Shown: positions 1 to 10,311, counted from the stretch's first letter. The stretch: 64,000 bases of DNA from Bos javanicus (GCF_032452875.1 NC_083873.1:72847987-72911986); one strand, 5' to 3'. Numbers and translations: made by a program. The notes: a model not told the origin generated them from the sequence alone.

Positions 1-245
1 CCCACCATCAGGGTCTTTTCAAATGAGTCAGCTCTTCGCATCATGTGGCCAAAGTATTGGAGTTTCAGCTTCAACATCAGTCCTATGAATGAACACCCAG
101 GACTGATATCCTTTAAGATGGACTGGTTGGATCTCCTTGCAGTCCAAGGGACTCTCACGAGTCTTCTCCCAACACCACAGTTCAAAAGCATCAATTCTTC
201 TGCTCTCAGCTTTCTTTATAATCCAACTCTCACATCCATACATGA
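1..245 (-). mobile_element. BovB LINE fragment, cut by the window edge
   Basis: Reads on the minus strand as the C-terminal part of the BovB (RTE-clade) ORF2, with recognisable peptides such as CESW and ESPLDCKEIQPVHLKG. It matches the same segment of the longer copy at 19814-21233 in reverse complement. Homology stops near 245. The 3' end lies outside the window, so target duplications cannot be judged. Several stops and frame changes make it non-functional. Confidence 0.9.
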
Positions 246-451
246 CAAAGTTAGAGGTGGTCTTTGTACTGGGGACAAATAACAGGGTGTTGTTTGTGAC
301 ATTGTCAAGCCTTTTTTTTTCACATAACAACCTACATTGGATGTCTTTTGGAAGAGATCTACCTCATTCCTTTTAATAACTGGGTAGAATCTTGGACATT
401 TGGAGGTTTCCAAATGTTGGTTGTCATTTGTGGTGTATGCTGTTTTTGCTA

Positions 452-594
452 GGGCTTCCCTGGTGGCTCAGATGGTAAAGAATCTGCCTGCAATGCAGGT
501 TTGATTCCTAGATGGGAAGATCACCTGGAGGAGGGAATGCCTACCCACTCCACGTTCTTGCCAGAAGAATTCCGTGGACAGAGGAGCCTGGCAG
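452..594 (+). mobile_element. Bov-tA SINE, 3'-truncated
   Basis: Begins with the tRNA-Glu-like head gggcttccctggtggctcag and continues into the BovB-derived body (cagaggagcctggcag). The tail with the tcggacacgactgagc motif is missing. Internal drift and a short deletion after 'aatgcagg' show that it is not recent. Confidence 0.85.
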
Positions 595-825
595 CTTCTG
601 ATTTTGTTATTATGATGATATTCCACTAAGTATCCTAGCAACTTATTTTTACTTTCATGTAATATAGCGGTTTTGAAGGATAAATTCTTAAATGTGAAAG
701 TAAAGGGTCAAAGTATATATGGATTTGAAATTCAATAGTTATTATACCTAATTGCCCTACAGTGGGATTATAACAAGTATATTTCTATCAATAATTCATG
801 AAACTTCTGGTTTCCTCTCTGCCTT

Positions 826-889
826 ACTCTCTCTCTCTCTCTCTCTATATCTATATACACATATATATACATATATATATATATATATA
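826..889. repeat. (CT)n followed by (TA)n microsatellite
   Basis: About 21 bases of alternating CT lead into about 43 bases of TA-rich repeat, which abuts the next SINE. A similar catatatatatatg stretch follows that SINE at about 1100, so the SINE probably landed inside a TA microsatellite. Confidence 0.95.
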
Positions 890-1099
890 GGGGCTTCCCT
901 GGTAGCTCAGATGGTAAAGCGTCTGCCTGCAATGAAGGGGACCCGGGTTTGATCCCTGGATTAGGAAGATCCCCTGGAGAAGGGAATGGCAACCCACTCC
1001 AGTACTCTTGCCTGGAAAATTCCATGGATGGAGGAGCCTGATAGGCTACAGTCCATGGGATCGCAAAGAGTCGGACATGACTGAGCAACTTCACTGTGT
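890..1099 (+). mobile_element. Bov-tA SINE, near full length
   Basis: Complete Bov-tA layout: tRNA-like head (gggcttccctggtagctcag), body (aatggcaacccactccagta) and BovB-type tail (gagtcggacatgactgagca). The TA-rich flanks on both sides are consistent with a target duplication within the microsatellite, though simple sequence makes the exact duplication ambiguous. Confidence 0.93.
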
Positions 1100-3059
1100 T
1101 CATATATATATGTGTATATGTATATAATAAAATTTCTAATCTTTTTCTACCAGGTTAAAAAACAGGCAAAAAAACCCCCAGTGTTTTCTACCAGGCAAAA
1201 AAAAACAGTGTTTCATTGTTCTAACTTGTTTTTCTTTCATTTTGAGAGAGTTGAACACCCTCTCATGTTTTAAAGATTCTTGTATTTCTTTTTCAGTTGA
1301 GTATCTCTTCATATATTTGCTTTTCCAAAAACTGTTGGGAATTTTTTTATGAACTATGAAAGTTTTTCATATGTTGAGAAATTTAGCCTTTTAGGTAGGT
1401 TTGAAAAAAATAAATGTTCTCAGTATTTACATTCTCAGTCTAAGTTACCTGGGGAAAGTCAAGACAATGGTTATACATAGCTAGTTGCCCAGTGAAAATT
1501 GCACTAATTTCAGAGCATATAACCTAGAAAGACCTAATCTGAACACATAAACCTATAAGGGAAGACAAAGTCTTAAGACCATCTGGAGATAGTTACTGAG
1601 TACTTAGTTCAATGTCATGGGCACAGATGATGGTTGGAGGTGGTGGGATAAAGGTGTGGTGGGAGGGGCAGTCTGGGCTAGGTGAGGTGGGAGTAATAAT
1701 GATGTGTATGTGAGCACCTCAGAGCTAGAAGTCTCATGGCAGAGCTCTTTTGTTATTTCTTGCTTGTGCATGGAAGGCATTAGTTTCCTTTTTTGCTGCC
1801 AATGCTTTTCCAGGCCAGGGCTTTGCTTGCATTCAGAGGGATGCTCGTTTAGCCAGCACCAGACTCTCTTGGGCATAATAGACATATTTCCTTCTGAATA
1901 CCCTATGTGGTCCCCACATGACACATTCCCTCATTTTGGTTCCCAGGCTGGTGTAAAGCTCTCCATTAAAGCTAATGGTAAAACCACAATTAGACCTAAC
2001 CCCATTTTCCTTCTTTGGTACTTCTAAAAGGCAATACTTAAAACCTTGAAATTTACTTAACTAACAAAAAACCATTGCCCTATTAATGCCTTCCTGGAGA
2101 TGGTTCTTTCTTCTTAAATAGGCTACTTTTCAGACTGGAAATCACCCCAAATCCTCAAATAGCCCCCTGTTTTTCACATGTGATTCCTGCAAATTGCTGT
2201 TTGCCTGATGCCTTAGTGGGGGACTCACTTAACAGTTAGATTTGTTACTGTATTTACTGACATTTTAACATGACATTTTTAGCTGCCTAAATAATTGTCG
2301 TGTTTACCAGAAAAAAAGAAATCAAAGTAATGAAAGGTACTAAAATTATTCATATCTCAACATTACAAGCCTTAATTTCCTGCCTGAAGCATGGTGAATG
2401 ACTCATTTTTAAAGTCATCTCTAGCTACTGGGAGTCTATAGTGATGTATGTAGATAGTTTATAGATTGGAAAAATCAATGAATATCACAGGTTGTCATGA
2501 TAGGCAGTGTTATTATAGAATAATGAGATCAGCTAAAAACATAGGGTCTCAGACATCTGAATTGAAAGGAGGAAATGAGGACTAGCAAGGGGAAAATAAG
2601 TTCCTTAAAGTTTTCTGGATAGCGAACAACATAGCAGCCCCTTACCCTGCATGTCTAAAATCTTCTGTCCTCTAAAGAGATCCTCTGGAGCTCTTTTTGC
2701 CCTTACTACAGGCTAAGGTGGGGTGAGAGATGACTTTGCAGGAGTTGAAGGCTGTGACCTGGACTTCGGAGGATGGGTTTTCAGGTTTTAGCATGACTAT
2801 GCCCACTCAGGGACAGGCTGTGGCAGTGTCTAGGTTAGCCAATCTCTGGACAGTTTGGAAAGTCCTTGTAATTTGAATAAATAAGTAAAAAATGCTTACT
2901 TGATTAAAAAAATACATTTTTTTTCTCTTGATAGAAACCACTCTCAGTAGAGTCACTCCTAAAGGACCCATGAGTTTAAAGATGCATTTCAATAGGCTAA
3001 GTGCGCTCCTCACTGGGAGGGATAATACATTCCTAGGAAAAAGAAACATGTAAGTATTA
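1100..3059. other. Unassigned AT-rich sequence
   Basis: No gene or repeat family was recognised. A local imperfect direct duplication lies at 1147-1213, where 'ctaccagg' plus an A-rich run plus 'cagtgttt' occurs twice. Short reading frames near 1604-2027 and 2807-3049 have no recognisable protein character. Confidence 0.5.
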
Positions 3060-3235
3060 TTCCCTCCCTTCTTCTATATCTGGTCTTATAGACCCATGTG
3101 CATCTTTATGCCTCTAAGTCCTTTGCTCATATTATTCTCTTGGCCTGGGATAATTTTCCAAGGCTTAGATCAAGTATCACTTCTTCCTATGATTTTCTTG
3201 ATCATTCTTCCTAAGTAGAAACAGCACCTTACATA
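3060..3235 (+). repeat. L2-like fragment
   Basis: Resembles the upstream part of an L2 3' region: pyrimidine-rich stretch, then 'cctctaagtcctttgctcat', then 'gatcaagtatcacttcttcctatgattttc', the equivalent of the common 'ctcaaatgtcacctcctcagagaggccttcc' block. The downstream part of an L2 3' end appears at 4000-4172, so both may be one element split by about 760 bases. Confidence 0.5.
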
Positions 3236-3999
3236 TACCTGTACAATTTATTTGTAATTAACACGAAACTCAGTCTGTAGAGAATTTGAGATAGATTGGC
3301 AACATACCTACAAAAGGATAAAGGAGAACTTGGGGTCAAGGGGAAACAAGAACAGCAAAATAAATGCCTGCCACCCACTCTGGTACAGTTGTTCAAGAGG
3401 ACTGCAGAATTGGACCTAAGCTCCTGGCAGCTAAAGCAAAAATGGAAACACAATGAATTATAGAATTTTTCTGTGTCTGTAAGACAAAAACAAATGAGCT
3501 GTTCTGTAAAAGCACTTCCTGAATCTGAGATTTGAGAACTTCTCCATGAGGTCCTAAGGAAATGAGTGCAGTGTGATGTAGAGGAGGACAGTTTCAACAT
3601 GCCTACACTGGTTGTGAATTTAACTCCAGTCAGCAAAAAATGTTGCTCAATCTTGACAGACGATGAGACATCAAAGCACAATCAAGTAAAAGCTGCTTCA
3701 CTGAGGTATGAAAACAAGACTGTGGCTCATGGTTTAGTTCTTCATAGATTTTTCTTCAAACTGAATTATGCTTCTATGTACATAAATAGTAAATTTTAGT
3801 CTATCTAAAGTAATAGATAAGCTGTTTGTCTTTTAGGTAAACTTCCATAAATTATTTATTGTAAGTGTACTTGATAAGGATTTTATGACTGAGAGTTCAA
3901 GGTTGCATTTTTTCCTCCGGCAAGAACCAAGAGTGCAGATAACCTGCAGCCAATCGGACAGATCTGAATGGTTTGTCAATCAATCTGTCAGAATGTCCC
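3236..3999. other. Unassigned segment between two L2-like pieces
   Basis: No family recognised. Reading frames at 3229-3681 (minus) and 3566-3799 (plus) overlap each other and lack conserved motifs. The block could be an old insertion into the L2, but I see no target duplication. Confidence 0.4.
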
Positions 4000-4172
4000 G
4001 GTAGTATAGCACTTATCACTTTGTTTTATAGACATCTGTGTCCCTGGCATAACTGCATACTCTTCAAGGGCAGGAACTATTTATTTTTCGTCTTTGCATC
4101 TTTTAGCCCCTAGCATGCTTGAAACATAGCATCCTGGTAATAGACTTTGTTGAACTGAATCACCTTAAAAAC
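4000..4172 (+). repeat. L2 3' end
   Basis: Matches the familiar L2 3' layout: 'agcacttatcactttg', then 'actcttcaagggcaggaact', then 'tagcccctagcatgcttg', ending near 'gttgaactgaatca'. Diverged throughout, as expected of a pre-placental element. Confidence 0.7.
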
Positions 4173-4787
4173 TTACTGCTATTATCCAATGCTACTTGGC
4201 AAAAGTGAGAGTTCTGAGCAGAGAAGGACAGGGAACAGAGCTAAGCTTTGACGACCAGGAGAAGGTAGAGAGTCAGGACATGACTGGAAACAACTTTTTC
4301 CTATTATGCTGGTTATTGTCTGTTGTTTGTCCTATTCCTGTCCTTATTTCCTCTCCTTTGAATTGCAAGCTGCTGAAAACTCTTCTAGACTCTGTTGGTA
4401 GCTGGACTCTAGGTAGGGTTTGTCAATCTAAGCATGTGTGGGAGATTGGAAAGTCGTAGGAAGGAAAGACCATTTGGCTGTGATGGTGGTAGCAGTGGGT
4501 GGTGCCATGCTGGAGCTCCCATAGCATTGGGGTGATTTTAGCATCATCATTAGGAGCCTGGGCTCCTGGATTCCTTGCTAAGCAGCCGGGATCAAGATCC
4601 TCCAAAGTGGCCTCTTGCTTCAGTATTCATGGCCTTGTGTAATCTTCTCCCCTAAAGTCACTTGCTGCTGACCAGTATTGAAGTGTTGAGGGATACCATT
4701 TCTGTGATTTGTTGCAAAAGATTTTGACTACTGCTGTCTTCCTAGAAGACTCTCTCTGTTGCTCTGTTGTCTTCTCAGCTTGAATGA
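4173..4787. other. Unassigned segment
   Basis: No repeat family or gene recognised. The 87-codon frame at 4196-4459 lacks protein features. Confidence 0.4.
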
Positions 4788-4909
4788 TTTTTTTTTTGGC
4801 CACATTGCATGGCATATAGGATTTTAGTTTCCTGATGACCAGGAATAGAGCCCATGCCCTTCGCAGTGGAAACACTGATTCTTAACCACTGGACCAGCAG
4901 GGAAGTCCC
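4788..4909 (-). mobile_element. CHR-type tRNA-Glu SINE
   Basis: Minus-strand SINE opening with a run of ten T (its poly(A) tail), then ttggccacattgcatggcat, and closing with 'cttaaccactggaccagcagggaagtccc', the complement of the tRNA-derived head. 'ctcagctt' flanks it on both sides (4774-4781 and 4909-4916) as a probable target duplication. CHR SINEs are shared by cetaceans, hippos and ruminants, so this copy predates the Bov families. Confidence 0.8.
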
Positions 4910-4919
4910 TCAGCTTTCA

Positions 4920-5480
4920 TACTTTTATGAAGCAAGCCACCTTGTTTATGAGACCCACATAGCGAGGAACTGAGGTGAGCTCTGACCAATGGCCAGCAAG
5001 GAACTGAGGTCCATCAGCCTGTAAGGAACTGAATCCTGCTGATATCCACATGAGTTGTTGTTTAGTCACTAAGTAGGGTCTGACTCTTTTGGGACCCTAT
5101 GGACTGTAGCCTGCCAGGCTCCTCTGTCCATGGGATTTTCCAGGCAAGAACATTGGAGTGGGTTGCCATTTCCTTCTCCAGGGGTATCTCCCTGACCCAG
5201 GGATCGAACGTGTGTCTCCTGCTTGGCAGGTGGATTCTTTACCACTGAGCCGCTTGGGAAGCTCGCCTGAAAGTGTATCCTTCTTCATTTGAAACTTCAG
5301 ATGAGTATAACCTGACACCTTGACATTTTCTAAAGAAACCCTGGAGTAGAGAAAGGACTCAGCTAACCCATGTTAGATTCCTGACCCACAGAAACTGTGA
5401 GATAGTAAATGTGTATTGTTTCAAGCCATTACATTTTGAGGTAAGTTTTTACACAATAGCAATACATAACTAATGTAATG
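4920..5480 (+). mobile_element. MaLR (MLT1-like) LTR, interrupted
   Basis: Diverged ERVL-MaLR LTR. Diagnostic 3' part: 'ttcctgacccacagaaactgtgagatagtaaatg', 'gtttcaagccattacatttt', ending 'caatacataactaatg'. The upstream 'aaggaactgaatcctgctgat' block also fits. A Bov-tA SINE interrupts it at 5054-5264. No internal retroviral sequence is attached, so it is a solo LTR remnant. Confidence 0.7.
5054..5264 (-). mobile_element. Bov-tA SINE inside a MaLR LTR
   Basis: Reverse-complement Bov-tA from 'gttgttgtttagtcactaag' through 'gggttgccatttccttctcc' to the tRNA-like head 'accactgagccgcttgggaagc'. The MaLR LTR resumes on the far side, fixing the order of insertion. Confidence 0.93.
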
Positions 5481-6587
5481 GCACAGCCATTGGGTGCAGC
5501 CTCAGCAGGGAATGTGTGCTGATGGACTCTGGGTGACATCACATTCACTCTCACTTCTTCAACTACGGGAGTAATGGCTACTTTCTGCAATTGCCAATCT
5601 CTAGGTAATGCCACTTTCCCCTTAGTCACTGTTTTTTTATTACTGTTGTCAATTTTTTGTGTTAAATTTCCTCTGTCTGAACTATCTAAATGGTGACTGA
5701 TACATCCACATAACTATTTTTCCTGGGAAGGAGATAAAGGGGAACATCACACTATTCTAAATGCAATTGTGTCTTTTTAGACATTAAAAAATGTGATGCA
5801 ACTTTTTTTTTTTTTTAAAGTAAATGGAGGTTTGCTTCTCTGCAGGTCTTGGTTTCTGGGGCAGGTCGACATCAAAGGTGGAGTCACCTGTACCTTCTTT
5901 CCCGGGTATATGAGGTATATATCTCTGCCCACCTGCAGACAGCAAAGGCAATGCATAAGGGATGCTGAAGGACACACAGTGGCTTCTTTTCCATTTTCAT
6001 ATGGGAGTCCATGGAAGTACAATCGCTGCATGATCCCTGTAACTAGAATAAAAAAATATGGCATGTGTATGAGTTAAGACTCAGCAGGTGAACAACCCAC
6101 ATGGACTCCATTTCCCCAGGAGACTGTGAAACTAGAAAGAAACTTATGTATCAGGACAGAGCAGCCCTTGATGAGGCTCAAAAGAGAGGTGGCAAAGTCA
6201 CAACTACCCAGCAGAAAACCAAGTCAGAGGAGGCGAAAGAACAAAGGGAGAGAAAGAGACTAGTCAAAGAGGCCATATCCATCCACCCACAGAACACCCG
6301 GCAAAGAAAATGAGCTACTCTGCTCTCACTGGAAGGCTTTGGGGGAGGGAGACATTCAGGAAAACCACAGGGGTAGAAAATTAGATCGTTTATCTCAAAG
6401 AGAAGAAATGAACTAAAGTGTGCTTTTGATATATGGCTGCAAGTGAGGACAAAGGCACAACACCAACATATACTTGGCATCAGAAGAATGCCTTTTATCC
6501 AAGGATCTCAAAGCAGTTTGAGTCTATTAATTGACTTGTGAGGCAGTTAAATTATGATTTGTTCATTTTATGTAGCATTTTTTATCT
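5481..6587. other. Unassigned segment with an internal poly(T) run
   Basis: No gene recognised. T14 at 5803-5816 heads about 250 bases that could be the 3' end of a minus-strand retrocopy (see findings). The 70-codon plus frame at 6101-6313 is rich in K, R, E and Q without a recognisable domain. Confidence 0.4.
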
Positions 6588-6725
6588 AAAACTTGCTAAA
6601 CATTTTACAAGCCAACTACATGTGTTATTCCCCAGATAACCTGGTAACATACAGAGTGGGCATTCCTCTTTGACATACATGGAAACTGACCCTCAGAGAA
6701 GTTAGGTAACATTGAGGATCAGACC
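6588..6725 (-). repeat. MIR-like fragment
   Basis: Complement of the MIR core: 'catacatggaaactgaccctcagagaagttaggtaac' corresponds to the common 'gatgaggaaactgaggcacagagaggttaagtaac'. Heavily diverged. Confidence 0.55.
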
Positions 6726-7098
6726 CGAATGTGTAAACACTGACTAAGGAGTGGGGAACTCTGCAGAGACAACTCGGTGTCTTCCATGCTTAGTCCTCCG
6801 TGGTATGTAGAATAATGGTCCCTCCAAGGTAGCCCCATCCTAACTCCTGGAACCTGTGAAAATGCTAACTTTATAAGGCAGAGTGGGTCTTGCAGAGGTG
6901 ATTAAGGCAAGGATCTTAAGTTGGGGAAATTCTCTTGATTTATCTGGGGTGGGCCCAGTGGAATCACACAGGTCTTTGTAAGGGAAAGAGGAAGGTAGGG
7001 GATTCAAAAAAGCTGCGTGTGACTATGGTAGCAGAGATTGGAGTGATGTGAGGCTGTGAGCCAAGGATGGTGGGCAGCCTCTAGATGCTGAAAAGGGC

Positions 7099-7115
7099 AA
7101 GAAACATATTTTCTT
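7099..7115. repeat. L1 target-site duplication, left copy
   Basis: The 17-mer aagaaacatattttctt is repeated exactly at 7456-7472 on the other side of the L1 fragment, within MaLR LTR sequence. Confidence 0.9.
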
Positions 7116-7455
7116 TTTAAGTTAATTTTTTTGGAGTATAGTTTTACAACATTGTGTTACTTCCTACTGTATAGCAAAATGAATCAGCCATATATATACA
7201 TATATTTTCTCCCTTTTGGATTTCCTTCCCATTCAAGTCACCACAGTGCATTTAGCATAGCTCCCTGAGCTATGCAGTATGTTCTCATTAGTTATCTATT
7301 TTATATATGATATCTAAAGTATATATGTGCCAATCCCAATCTCCCAATTTCTCCCACCCCACCTTTCCCTCCTTGTTACCTATATATTTGTTTTCTATGT
7401 CTGTGTCTTTATTTCTGATTTGCAATTTAGGTCATCTATACCATTTTTCTAGATT
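7116..7455 (-). mobile_element. L1 3' end inserted in a MaLR LTR
   Basis: Reverse complement of a ruminant L1 3' UTR: 'ggagtatagttttacaacattgtgttac', then 'agctccctgagctatgcagtatgttctcattag'. About 340 bases, 5'-truncated, bounded by an exact 17-bp target duplication. A textbook target-primed insertion. Confidence 0.9.
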
Positions 7456-7594
7456 AAGAAACATATTTTCTTCTAGAGCCTCCTGACCACCCATTTTAAT
7501 CTTCTGATTTCCAGACCTGTAAGGTAATAACTTTGAATTGTTCTAAGTCATTACATTTTTGGTCATTTGTTATAGCAGCAATAGGGGACTAATG

Positions 7595-8313
7595 AAAGAG
7601 GAGAGTGAAAAGCTGGCTTAAAGCTCAACATTCAGAAAACGAAGATCATGGCATCTGGTCCCACCACTTCATGGGAAATAGATGGGGAAACAGTGGAAAC
7701 AGTGTCAGACTTTATTTTTTTGGGCTCCAAAATCACTGCAGATGGTGATTGCAGCCATGAAATTAAAAGATGCTTACTCCTTGGAAGGAAAGTTATGACC
7801 AACCTAGATAGCATATTCAAAAGCAGAGACATTACTTTGCCAACAAAGGTCCGTCTAGTCAAGGCTATGGTTTTTCCAGTGGTCATGTATGGATGTGAGA
7901 GTTGGACTGTGAAGAAGGCTGAGTGCCGAAGAATTGATGCTTTTGAACTGTGGTGTTGGAGAAGACTCTTGAGAGTCCCTTGGACTGCAAGGAGATCCAG
8001 CCAGTCCATTCTGAAGGAGATCAGCTCTGGGATTTCTTTGGAAGGAATGATGCTGAAGCTGAAACTCCAGTACTTTGGCCACCTCATGTGAAGAGTTGAC
8101 TCATTAGAAAAGACTGATGCTGGGAGGGATTGGGGGCAGGAGGAGAAGGGGACGACAGAAGATGAGATGGCTGAATGGCATCACTGACTCGATGGACGTG
8201 AGTCCGAGTGAACTCCGGGAGTTGGTGGTGGACAGGGAGGCCTGGCGTGCTGCGATTCGTGGGGTCTCAAAGAGTCGGACACGACTGAGCGACTGAACTG
8301 AACTGAACTGAAC
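7595..8313 (+). mobile_element. BovB LINE, 5'-truncated, 3' end intact
   Basis: Runs from the 'gaggagagtgaaaagctgg' segment of ORF2 to the 3' terminus with its short tandem tail (gactgaactgaactgaactg). The first 147 codons are open (7648-8091), ending in TGA at 8088-8090 where the paralogue at 21012 has CGA in 'catgcgaagag', a CpG-type decay mutation. It shares a 2-bp deletion (about 8113) with the copy at 19814-21233. Dead element. Confidence 0.95.
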
Positions 8314-8342
8314 AGCAAGTTTGAGGAGTGGAAACTGAAACT

Positions 8343-8545
8343 GTTAGTTGCTCAGTCATGTCCGACTCTTTGTGACCCCATGGACTGCGGCCCACTAGCC
8401 TCCTCTGTCCATGTGATTCTCCAGGCAAGAATACTGGGGTGGGTTGCCATTTCCTTCTCCAGGGGATCTTTGGACCCAGGGATTGAACCCTGGTCTCCTG
8501 CATTGTAAGCAGATTCTTTACTGTTTGAGCCACCACGGAAGCTCT
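8343..8545 (-). mobile_element. Bov-tA SINE
   Basis: Reverse-complement Bov-tA, from 'gttagttgctcagtcatgtcc' to 'tgagccaccacggaagc'. 'tgaggagt' flanks it at 8322-8329 and 8548-8555 as target duplication. It lies just downstream of the BovB 3' tail. Confidence 0.93.
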
Positions 8546-8752
8546 CCTGAGGAGTTGAGAAGTGGAGATCTGGATGATTCCCTGATACCACAAACCTGAA
8601 ATTTTATTTTCTGAATTATTTGGGTGGCGCAGTTAAATAAGATTTGGCAGAGGGAGAATTACTTGGATATTTATTCATAACAATAATGCATTTAGTGGTT
8701 TGAAGGAAAAGAATGATGGCAGTAACCACAGTAACAGTAATGGATGATGATT

Positions 8753-8857
8753 GCTGTTTCTGCTAAGTTGCTTCAGTCGTGTCCGTCTCTGTGAGACCCC
8801 ACCAGGCTCCGCTGTCCCCGGGATTCTCCAGACAAAAACACTGGAGTGGGTTGCCAT
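8753..8857 (-). mobile_element. Bov-A SINE monomer, partial
   Basis: About 105 bases of the Bov-A unit in reverse ('tgctaagttgcttcagtcgtg' to 'actggagtgggttgcc'), with an internal gap after 'gagacccc' and no second monomer. Either a monomeric Bov-A or a truncated Bov-A2. Confidence 0.85.
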
Positions 8858-8861
8858 TGAT

Positions 8862-9060
8862 GGTTACTGAGGCTTAATATGGGCCGAGTGCTGGGTCAGC
8901 CTCCTAATGTGCCTTCTGTCTCATTTCTTACAACAGCTCTATGGGGTAATAATTACTTTCATTTTACAGAGGAGGAAACTGAGTCTGGGAGAGCCATTCA
9001 GGTGGTAAGGGAGCTGGTATTTGCACACCAGTATATCAGACTCTTAAGCACTGCTTGCAA
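8862..9060 (-). repeat. MIR
   Basis: Complement of MIR: 'gggccgagtgctgggtcag', 'acaacagctctatggggtaataattactttcattttacagaggaggaaactgagtctgggagag'. Good alignment through the core, decayed at the end. Confidence 0.8.
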
Positions 9061-9554
9061 TAACTTTTCTAGAGACTTCTTAATTCATTGAAGGGAAAGA
9101 ACAAGTCAGATGTGAAGGTATGTGTGACAGAAAGTCGAGGACAGGGCTCTCTGACACTGAGAAGGTGTGATGACTGCTTCCCCAGGAGGGAGGTGAGGGG
9201 CAACGTCCCCTCTCCTTCTTGTCCTTCTGGCACTCTAACCAACTGCTTTATAAAGTACCCATCATCAGAGGGTACCACCTTCCCCACACTATTTTTTTTT
9301 TTTTTGGGCAAGAGATGCCTCTATTGAAAGCAAGGAAGTAATTTCACATTGCATAATGAATGTCTTTCCAAGCAGAAGCAGCTACAAGGGTGCAGAGGTC
9401 CCGGGGCTTCAGTTTACTCAAGTGGGGAGGAGGTTTCAGTGAGTGAGATCTGGAGGCATTGAGATAAAAGGATCGTAGTCTTACTGAGATATTGTTGGAA
9501 CTAGCATAATCAAGTTTGGTATCAGTTAGACTGAAATAATTCAAAATGTTGTAG
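9061..9554. other. Unassigned segment with a T14 run
   Basis: A run of 14 T at 9292-9305 could be the tail of a minus-strand retrocopy whose body would lie at 9306 onwards, but no source gene is recognisable. Otherwise nothing was identified. Confidence 0.4.
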
Positions 9555-9665
9555 GGACCATTGTAAAATGGACACTTGTAATAATTCCTACTTCATAGGG
9601 TAGTTGTGAACTGAATTAATAAATGTAAAGTGCTTTGAATAGAGCTGTAAAAGTGTAGCTGGTAC
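9555..9665 (+). repeat. MIR 3' half
   Basis: 'taattcctacttcatagggtagttgtgaactgaattaataaatgtaaagtgctttgaatag' parallels the MIR sequence running from 'acctacctcatagggttgttgtgagg' to 'aaagcgcttagaacag'. Confidence 0.7.
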
Positions 9666-9696
9666 TCTACAGCTGGTATTCTGGCTGCTATTAATC

Positions 9697-9902
9697 CCAC
9701 CATGGTTATCACCACTGTTATGATAACAATACCCCCCTGCTGCTACCACCACTACGATTACTATACCACTGCTACTATTACTACCACTATCACAGTTACT
9801 TTTATTTCTATTACCATTGAATGCCCTTGCTATTATCACTATTATTTCAGATTCTACTACTGCTACTACAATAATTATTACTATCACTACCACTATTGTC
9901 AA
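9697..9902. repeat. Degenerate triplet repeat, (ACT/ATT/ACC)-rich
   Basis: About 200 bases built from interrupted CTA/TTA/CCA triplets. It yields Tyr/Thr/Ile-rich translations on the plus strand and Val/Ile/Ser/Asn-rich ones on the minus strand, both artefacts of the repeat. It directly follows a MIR 3' end, a usual place for microsatellite growth. Confidence 0.85.
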
Positions 9903-10311
9903 CGTCCAGGCATGGCAAATGCTTCCATCATAATAAATATGCAACACCAACTTCTGTGCCTTCAAAAAAGGGTGACTAGAGCAAATTCTCAGGTCCTCCT
10001 GGCTTTTTGCCTGGCAATACTTTCTTGTCTGGTTCATTTTTGGGGCTGTTGCCATCTTTTTGCTGCTGCTCAGGCATGGACAAAGTGGCTATCACTGCCC
10101 TGAGCTCTCTGAGGTAGCAATTCTGCTTGCTTCACTAATCCTTGTCAGTGACAAATGCTCCTCAGATCCATCCCAATGGCCCTTTGAAGTGGACAAACAA
10201 CTCCACAGCCATGAAATATCATGTTTTAAATAAAAGGCACTGTTTCAAATGTCATCAGCACCTCAGCCAGAGGGCTGGTGATCTCAGACGAATGCAGATA
10301 GTGTGGAGATA
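9903..10311. other. Unassigned segment
   Basis: Nothing recognised between the triplet repeat and the next MIR. Confidence 0.4.

Larger units (their letters stand above)
6801..7593 (+). mobile_element. MaLR-like LTR split by an L1
   Basis: Starts 'tggtatgtagaataatggtc' and ends 'ttgttatagcagcaataggggactaatg', the typical MaLR LTR 3' terminus. The internal 'gaggtgattaaggcaaggatcttaagttg' block also fits. An L1 fragment sits at 7116-7455 between two copies of a 17-bp duplication. A BovB fragment begins directly after the LTR end. Confidence 0.7.

Noticed and set aside
452..520. tRNA-like box A/B sequences in SINE heads as tRNA genes
   Set aside because: They are the tRNA-Glu-derived heads of Bov-tA, lacking an intact cloverleaf and followed by the SINE body.
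6101..6313. 70-codon charged ORF as a gene
   Set aside because: No homology recognised, low complexity in K/E/Q/R, and no exon boundaries or poly(A) context.
7648..8091. 147-codon ORF and its 151-codon antisense partner
   Set aside because: Both are readings of the BovB fragment 7595-8313.
9588..10103. 155- and 133-codon ORFs rich in Val/Ile and Tyr/Thr
   Set aside because: Products of the degenerate triplet tract at 9697-9902.
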